Assembly (NCBI RefSeq): GCF_001277175.1
Contig: NZ_CP012257.1
Span: 3,286,001-3,350,000 of the forward strand
Source: Cronobacter universalis NCTC 9529
Lineage (GTDB): Bacteria; Pseudomonadota; Gammaproteobacteria; Enterobacterales; Enterobacteriaceae
DNA length: 64,000 bases
Direction: 5' to 3'
How positions within the stretch are numbered: position 1 is the stretch's first letter; each line of letters opens with the position of its first letter. The position numbers and the translations under genes are program-made. Positions 58,986 to 64,000 of this stretch are shown here, piece after piece. The notes below the pieces were generated by a model that made no database searches, had not been told where the DNA came from, and saw nothing but the letters and a program-made list of their open reading frames with translations.

Positions 58986-60401
58986 TTAAGCCAGATTCAC
59001 CACGGAAGAACGAATCGCTTCCGCGTCGGTTGAATGTTGAAACCAGGCGAGCTGCTGGTGGAGCTGCACCACTTCGCCCACAACGAGCAGCGCGGGCATG
59101 GGCGCGTCTTTCGCAAGAATGTTGAGTGTGTCGAGCGTGCCGGTCAGAACGCGCTGGTCGTCGCGCGTGCCGCGGCTGATGACCGCGACCGGCGTTTTGG
59201 CCTCGCGGCCGTGCGCGATAAGCTGCTGGCTTATCTCCGCCGCTTTCATGGTGCCCATATAGATGGCGAGCGTCTGACGGCTTTTGGCGAGCAGCGCCCA
59301 GTCGAACGGCTCGCTGTCCGGTTTATAGTGGCCGGTGACAAATACCGCGCTCTGGGCGTAATCACGGTGGGTCAGCGGAATACCGGCGTAGGCCGTGGCG
59401 CCGCTGGCCGCCGTGACGCCCGGCACCACCTGAAACGGCACGCCTGCGGCTTTCGCCGCTTCCAGCTCTTCACCGCCGCGCCCGAAAATAAACGGATCGC
59501 CGCCTTTCAGGCGCACCACCGTTTTGCCCTCGCGGGCGAAATCGATCAGCATCTGGTTGGTTTCATGCTGTGGGACGGCATGCGCGCCCGCGCGTTTGCC
59601 CACACAGATGCGGTCGGCGTCGCGACGCACCAGATCCAGCACGCCGTCGCTCACCAGATGGTCGTAAAGCACGACATCCGCCTGCTGCATCACCTGCAAA
59701 CCGCGCAGCGTCAACAGCCCGGCGTCGCCCGGGCCCGCGCCCACCAGAATGATTTCCCCCTGCGGGCCTTGCGGCGCGTCGAGTTCGGCTTCCAGCACCG
59801 CTTCGGCGGCGCGGGTGTCGCCTGCGGCCATCAGGCTCGCAAAGCGGCCGCGAAAGGCTTTTTCCCAGAAGCGACGGCGTCCGTCGGTCGTGGGAATACG
59901 CGCTTTAATGCGATCGCGAAAGCCGCCCGCCACCTCGGCCATTCGTCCGAGGCTTGCCGGCAGCAAGGATTCGATTTTCTCGCGCAGCAGTCGCGCCAGC
60001 ACCGGCGCGTTGCCGCTGGAGGAGATAGCGACGATAAGCGGCGAGCGGTCGACAATCGACGGAAAAATAAACGAGCACAGCGGCTGATCGTCCACCACGT
60101 TAACCAGGCGCTGACGAGCGTTAGCCTCGTCAAAGACCCGGCGGTTGAGCGCCGCGTCGCTGGTCGCCGCGATAACCAGAAATACCGCGTCGAGCTGCGC
60201 AGGCTCAAATGTCTGCGCCTGCCAGCGCAGCGCGCCTTCCTGCTCCAGCGCCGCGAGCTCCGGGTGCAGCTTTTTCGCCACGACAGAGACGCAGGCGCCC
60301 GCGCGACGCAGCAGCGCGATTTTACGCAGCGCCACTTCGCCGCCGCCGACGACCAGCACCGGGCGTTGTTTCAGTTGAGCAAATAACGGGAGATATTCCA
60401 C
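58986..60401 (-). CDS. cysG: Siroheme synthase CysG (trifunctional)
   Basis: This 471-residue fused enzyme makes siroheme, the cofactor of sulfite and nitrite reductases. The N-terminal dehydrogenase/ferrochelatase has an NAD loop ([17 protein letters not shown]) and the [20 protein letters not shown] segment. The C-terminal uroporphyrinogen III methyltransferase has [20 protein letters not shown] and [15 protein letters not shown]. The start is taken at GTG 60401 ([10 protein letters not shown]) by alignment with E. coli CysG; upstream starts lack support. It heads cysG-cysD-cysN-cysC, linking cofactor supply to sulfate assimilation, unlike E. coli, where cysG is with nirBD. Confidence 0.93.
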   Translation of the reverse strand: MEYLPLFAQLKQRPVLVVGGGEVALRKIALLRRAGACVSVVAKKLHPELAALEQEGALRWQAQTFEPAQLDAVFLVIAATSDAALNRRVFDEANARQRLVNVVDDQPLCSFIFPSIVDRSPLIVAISSSGNAPVLARLLREKIESLLPASLGRMAEVAGGFRDRIKARIPTTDGRRRFWEKAFRGRFASLMAAGDTRAAEAVLEAELDAPQGPQGEIILVGAGPGDAGLLTLRGLQVMQQADVVLYDHLVSDGVLDLVRRDADRICVGKRAGAHAVPQHETNQMLIDFAREGKTVVRLKGGDPFIFGRGGEELEAAKAAGVPFQVVPGVTAASGATAYAGIPLTHRDYAQSAVFVTGHYKPDSEPFDWALLAKSRQTLAIYMGTMKAAEISQQLIAHGREAKTPVAVISRGTRDDQRVLTGTLDTLNILAKDAPMPALLVVGEVVQLHQQLAWFQHSTDAEAIRSSVVNLA

Positions 60402-60645
60402 GGCGATACAACTCGCTAACAACAGGGGACCAGAGGGGACTATAGGGGGAGGCCGATCGCAGATGAAATTACGAATTGGCATTTATAGTTCCACAAAGGA
60501 ATAAGGGCGCAGAAATGCAAATACCAAAAAGTGCTTAAGCCGTGAAATTTCGGGCGTTTAACGGTAAATCAAATTGTGTAACCGCCGTCACAGTTTCATA
60601 CTAAGCGCCACAATCTGGTCGCGCTTTTTTGAGTAAGGACGTTCT

Positions 60646-61635
60646 ATGTTTTCCGCAGTGCGCCGCTGCACCCTGAGCCTGGCGCTGAGCGTATGCTTCA
60701 CCCTGCCCGCTTTCTCGCAAACGCGTCATCCCGGCGATATCGCCAGCGAGCAAACCCGTCACATCGCTACCTTGTTTCCTGGCCGCATGACCGGCACGCC
60801 TTCAGAGATGCTCGCCGCGGACTATCTGCGCCAGCAGTTTGTGCGCCTCGGGTATCAGAGCGATATCCGCGCGTTTCACAGCCGCTATATCTATACCGCG
60901 GGGAATCATCGCACTAACTGGCAGAACGTGACCGGCAGCACAGTGATTGCCGCGCACGAGGGCGCATCGCCGCAGCAGATTATTGTGATGGCGCATCTGG
61001 ATACGTATGCGCCGCAGAGCGACGCGGATGTCGATAACAATCTCGGCGGGCTGACGCTACAGGGCGTGGATGATAACGCGGCGGGCGTCGGCGTGATGCT
61101 GGAGCTGGCCGAGCGCCTGAAAGATGTGCCGACGCGCTACGGCGTGCGCTTTATCGCCACCAGCGGCGAGGAGGAAGGCGGCATGGGCGCGGAGAATCTG
61201 CTTAAACGCATGAGCGCGATAGAGAAAAAACAGACGCTGCTGGTGATTAATCTCAGCCATCTGGTGGCGGGCGACAAACTCGCGTTTACCAGCGGTAAAC
61301 GCACGCCTGCCGCGGTGCGCCAGCTCACGCGCGACAGCGCGCTGAAGCTCGCGCGCCGCTTTGGCATTCCGGTGGCGGCCAGCAGCGCGTTGCCTGCCGA
61401 TAACGACGCCGCCGCGTTTGATAACGCGGGCATTCCGGTGCTGTCGGTTTCCGCCGTCAATGACGCTGCCCGCCATCGCGGCCGCCACGCGCTCGCGCCG
61501 GTGGCGCACAACGCGCGCGCGGATAACCTGCAATATCTGGATCAGGCGCTGCCAGGGCGTATCGATAAGCGCTGCCACGACGTGATGCGCGTACTGCTGC
61601 CGCTGGTGAAAACGCTGGCGAAAGCGGAGCAGTAA
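60646..61635 (+). CDS. iap: Iap, alkaline phosphatase isozyme conversion aminopeptidase
   Basis: This 329-residue periplasmic M28 aminopeptidase removes the N-terminal Arg of alkaline phosphatase. It has a signal peptide (MFSAVRRCTLSLALSVCFTL, cut near AFSQ). Zinc ligands are in MAHLDTYAPQSDAD, GVDDNAAGV and TSGEEEGG. Divergent from cysG. In E. coli it borders the CRISPR-cas locus; here cysH lies 28 bases beyond its stop. Confidence 0.93.
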   Translation: MFSAVRRCTLSLALSVCFTLPAFSQTRHPGDIASEQTRHIATLFPGRMTGTPSEMLAADYLRQQFVRLGYQSDIRAFHSRYIYTAGNHRTNWQNVTGSTVIAAHEGASPQQIIVMAHLDTYAPQSDADVDNNLGGLTLQGVDDNAAGVGVMLELAERLKDVPTRYGVRFIATSGEEEGGMGAENLLKRMSAIEKKQTLLVINLSHLVAGDKLAFTSGKRTPAAVRQLTRDSALKLARRFGIPVAASSALPADNDAAAFDNAGIPVLSVSAVNDAARHRGRHALAPVAHNARADNLQYLDQALPGRIDKRCHDVMRVLLPLVKTLAKAEQ

Positions 61636-61663
61636 AAAAGCGCGCCTCAGGGCGCGCTTTTTA
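61634..61663. terminator. Bidirectional terminator between iap and cysH
   Basis: AAGCGCGCC and GGCGCGCTT arms around TCAG, with A run and T run on either side, fill the space between the converging genes. Confidence 0.85.
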
Positions 61664-62398
61664 TTAGCCTTCGTGCAGGCCGCACTCGCGTTTAAGGCCG
61701 AAGAAGCGGGTCTCTTCTTCCGCCATGCCGGGCTCCCATTTGCGGGTGGTATGGGTATCGCCCACCGACAGATAGCCTTCGTCCCACAGCGGGTGGTATT
61801 TCAGCCCGTGCTTCTGGAGGTACTGATAGACCGTGCGGTTGTCCCAGTCGATGATCGGCAGAATTTTAAATACGCCGCGCTGCACGCCCAGCACCGGCAG
61901 ATTCGCGCGGCTGCCGGACTGATCGCGGCGCAGGCCCGCAAACCAGGTCTGCGCGTTAAGTTCTTTCAGCGCGCGGTTCATCGGCTCGACCTTGTTGATG
62001 TCGTTGTATTTCTCAATCCCTTCAACGCCCTGCTCCCACAGCTTGCCGTAGCGCGCCTCCTGCCAGGCCGGGCTTTGCTCGGCGCGGTAGATTTTCAGGT
62101 TCAGGTTGAGCTTTTCGGTCAGCTCGTCGATAAAGCGGTAGGTTTCCGGAAAGAGATAGCCGGTATCGGTGAGGATCACCGGAATATCCGGGCGCTGCTG
62201 CGTGACCAGATGCAGGCAGACCGCCGCCTGGATGCCGAAGCTTGAGGAGAGTACAAATTCGCCCGGCAGGTTTTCCAGCGCCCAGCTGACGCGCGCCTCG
62301 GCGCTTAACGCCTCAAGCTGCGCGTTGGTGTCGGCCAGCGCCCCGGCGCGGGCCTCTTTTTCCAGTGCGTTCAGCGCATGTAGATCGAGTACGGACAT
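61664..62398 (-). CDS. cysH: PAPS reductase CysH
   Basis: This 244-residue thioredoxin-dependent enzyme reduces PAPS to sulfite. The PP-type loop is [18 protein letters not shown]. The catalytic Cys is in the C-terminal ECGLHEG. It lacks the two CC pairs of iron-sulfur APS reductases, so it is the PAPS-specific type. It is downstream of cysI, with 139 bases and a REP-like repeat between. Confidence 0.96.
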   Translation of the reverse strand: MSVLDLHALNALEKEARAGALADTNAQLEALSAEARVSWALENLPGEFVLSSSFGIQAAVCLHLVTQQRPDIPVILTDTGYLFPETYRFIDELTEKLNLNLKIYRAEQSPAWQEARYGKLWEQGVEGIEKYNDINKVEPMNRALKELNAQTWFAGLRRDQSGSRANLPVLGVQRGVFKILPIIDWDNRTVYQYLQKHGLKYHPLWDEGYLSVGDTHTTRKWEPGMAEEETRFFGLKRECGLHEG

Positions 62399-62457
62399 GT
62401 GAACCTCGCTTGCATGAATGTGATACCGGTGCGGCGGTGACGCGCCAGGCGCGTGCT

Positions 62458-62485
62458 GGCGGGTGCGCTACGCTTACCCGCCCTA
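62458..62485. repeat. REP-like intergenic repeat, single unit
   Basis: GGCGGGTGCGCTACGCTTAC followed by CCGCCCTA is the same element as at 42625-42653, with a single base change at the end of the visible repeat. It lies between cysI and cysH. Confidence 0.75.
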
Positions 62486-62537
62486 GGGAAAGGCGAACCT
62501 ATGCGCATCCACCGTTACCGCCCGCCGCGCTAACCGC

Positions 62538-64000
62538 TTATTCCCAGAAATCCCGCGCCGGATCGAGCACCGGACGGATAATCCCGGCGCGCACCGTGAA
62601 ATCGCCAAACCCTTCGCCCGGCTCGCGCTCCTGCGCCCAGCGGCCGACCAGCTCGTCGATATTATCGAGGATCTCCGATTCGGTAATGTTTTCACGATAC
62701 ATCCGCGGAATACGCGTACCGATGCGGTTGCCGCCCAGATGCAGGTTGTAACGCCCCGGCGCTTTCCCCACAAGACCCAGCTCCGCCAGCATCGCGCGGC
62801 CGCAGCCGTTCGGGCAGCCGGTCACGCGCAGCACAATGTGCTCGTCCGCCAGGCCATGCTTCGCCATGATCCCGTCGACTTTATCGATAAACTGCGGCAG
62901 GAAGCGCTCCGCCTCGGCCATCGCCAGCGGACAGGTCGGGAAGGAGACGCACGCCATTGAGTTTTCACGCTGCGGCGTCACGCCCGCCATGAGGCCGTGG
63001 GCGCGGGCGAGCTGTTCTATCTTCGCTTTGTCGCCTTCCGGCACGCCCGCCACGATCAGGTTCTGGTTGGCGGTCAGGCGGAAATCGCCTTTATGGATCC
63101 TGGCGATTTCCTTCAGGCCGGTTTTCAGCGGCTTGTCCGGGAAATCGAGAATACGGCCGTTTTCGATAAACAGCGTCAGGTGCCATTTATCATCAATGCC
63201 TTTCACCCAGCCGATGCGATCGCCGCGGCCGGTAAACTCATACGGACGCACCGGCTCAAACGTCACGCCTGCGCGACGCTCCACTTCCGCTTTAAAGACG
63301 TCAGGCCCGACGCGCTCCAGCGTATATTTGGTTTTGGCGTTTTTACGATCGGTACGGTTGCCCCAGTCGCGCTGGGTCGTCACCACCGCTTCGGCCACTG
63401 CCAGCGTATGCTCCAGCGGAATGTAGCCAAACTCGGTCGCGGTGCGCGCGTAGGTTTTCTTGTTGCCGTGCTCAATAGAGAGCCCGCCGCCCACCAGCAG
63501 GTTAAAGCCGACCAGCTTGCCGTTTTCCGCAATCGCGACGAAGTTCATGTCGTTCGCGTGCAGATCGACATCGTTCTGCGGCGGCACCACGACGGTGGTT
63601 TTGAACTTACGCGGCAGATAGGTCGCGCCGAGGATCGGTTCTTCGTCGGTGGTGGCCACTTTCTCCTGATCGAGCCAGATCTCCGCATAGGCGCGGGTGC
63701 GCGGCAGCAGATGCTCAGAGAGCTTCTTCGCCCACTCGTAAGCTTCGGCATGCAGTTGCGACTCGACCGGGTTTGACGTGCAGAGCACGTTACGGTTCAT
63801 GTCGTTGGCGGTCGCCAGCGCGTCAAGCCCGATGGAATGCAGCATCTGGTGCGCCGGCTTGACGTTTTTCTTCAGCAGACCGTGATACTGGAACGTCTGG
63901 CGGTTGGTCAGACGAATGCTGCCGTAAATCGTGTTTTCTTCGGCGAACTTGTCGATAGCCAGCCACTGCTGCGGCGTCATGATGCCGCCCGGCAGACGGC
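62538..64000 (-). CDS. cysI: Sulfite reductase hemoprotein CysI (5' end outside window)
   Basis: This is the C-terminal ~487 residues of the siroheme/[4Fe-4S] beta subunit that reduces sulfite to sulfide with CysJ. The frame is still open at base 64000 ([13 protein letters not shown]), so the first ~85 residues of the usual 570 are missing from the window. Siroheme-contacting basic residues appear in [12 protein letters not shown]. The cluster cysteines are in [15 protein letters not shown] and [13 protein letters not shown]. It is in the order cysI-cysH on the minus strand. Confidence 0.96.
   Translation of the reverse strand, partial: RLPGGIMTPQQWLAIDKFAEENTIYGSIRLTNRQTFQYHGLLKKNVKPAHQMLHSIGLDALATANDMNRNVLCTSNPVESQLHAEAYEWAKKLSEHLLPRTRAYAEIWLDQEKVATTDEEPILGATYLPRKFKTTVVVPPQNDVDLHANDMNFVAIAENGKLVGFNLLVGGGLSIEHGNKKTYARTATEFGYIPLEHTLAVAEAVVTTQRDWGNRTDRKNAKTKYTLERVGPDVFKAEVERRAGVTFEPVRPYEFTGRGDRIGWVKGIDDKWHLTLFIENGRILDFPDKPLKTGLKEIARIHKGDFRLTANQNLIVAGVPEGDKAKIEQLARAHGLMAGVTPQRENSMACVSFPTCPLAMAEAERFLPQFIDKVDGIMAKHGLADEHIVLRVTGCPNGCGRAMLAELGLVGKAPGRYNLHLGGNRIGTRIPRMYRENITESEILDNIDELVGRWAQEREPGEGFGDFTVRAGIIRPVLDPARDFWE

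Noticed and set aside
59034..60386. Long plus-strand open frame (450 codons) opposite cysG
   Set aside because: Antisense shadow of a well-supported gene; composition rich in Arg, His and Gln as expected for a reverse frame.

Overview
The window looks like chromosomal DNA of an enteric gammaproteobacterium (family Enterobacteriaceae). Its backbone follows the Escherichia/Salmonella order ygaC-ygaM-nrdHIEF-proVWX-emrRAB-luxS-gshA-yqaAB-tRNA-csrA-alaS-recX-recA-pncC-mltB ... mutS ... rpoS-nlpD-pcm-surE ... truD-ispFD-ftsB-ygbE-cysCND ... iap-cysH-cysI. The DNA is visibly GC-rich, and several E. coli interval genes are replaced or missing, which fits a relative in the Cronobacter/Enterobacter group. 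The genus is an inference from synteny and composition. No rRNA or species-specific marker is present.

Layout. Positions 1-685 hold the end of an IS3-family element abutting a decapitated STY0301-family gene. Positions 0.8-6 kb carry a soluble FIST-domain chemoreceptor, yqaE, a DUF2158 gene, alaE, ygaC and ygaM. Positions 6-13.5 kb carry the class Ib ribonucleotide reductase operon (nrdHIEF) and the osmoprotectant importer (proVWX). Positions 13.8-21.6 kb carry an MFS exporter, the emrRAB multidrug efflux operon and a membrane GGDEF-EAL protein. Positions 21.9-25.2 kb carry luxS, the sigma-E sRNA micA, gshA and yqaAB. Positions 25.4-26.3 kb are a tRNA operon (one tRNA-Ser, four identical tRNA-Arg, plus two 19-nt tRNA 3'-end fragments). 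Then come csrA, alaS, recX, recA and pncC, with an SOS box, and mltB.

The mltB-mutS interval, which in E. coli holds srl, nor, hyp and related genes, is here a compact accessory island. It contains a polar amino-acid ABC importer, a KTSC-domain protein, a Tsr-like chemoreceptor, a GNAT acetyltransferase, and an overlapping gene pair resembling a T6SS amidase effector (Tae2/BPSL0067 family) with its periplasmic immunity partner (STY0301 family). The receptor and the acetyltransferase share an intergenic region with two divergent sigma-28 (FliA)-type promoters. A LexA-box-like palindrome and a 73-codon ORF sit between the pair and mutS. Downstream of mutS are the hydroxyarylic acid decarboxylase genes ecdBCD with divergent regulator hosA, a LysR/MFS/SnoaL-like cluster, and the rpoS-nlpD-pcm-surE group. 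A DUF1493 gene separates surE from truD. The right end is sulfur assimilation: cysG-cysD-cysN-cysC in one tight operon, iap, cysH and the 5'-truncated cysI. There is no CRISPR-cas between iap and cysH.

The most notable signals are the orphan Tae2-like effector/immunity pair together with a second, IS-truncated immunity paralogue 38 kb away; the candidate LexA site upstream of the pair and of mutS; the divergent FliA promoters; and the tRNA-Arg array with 3'-end fragments.
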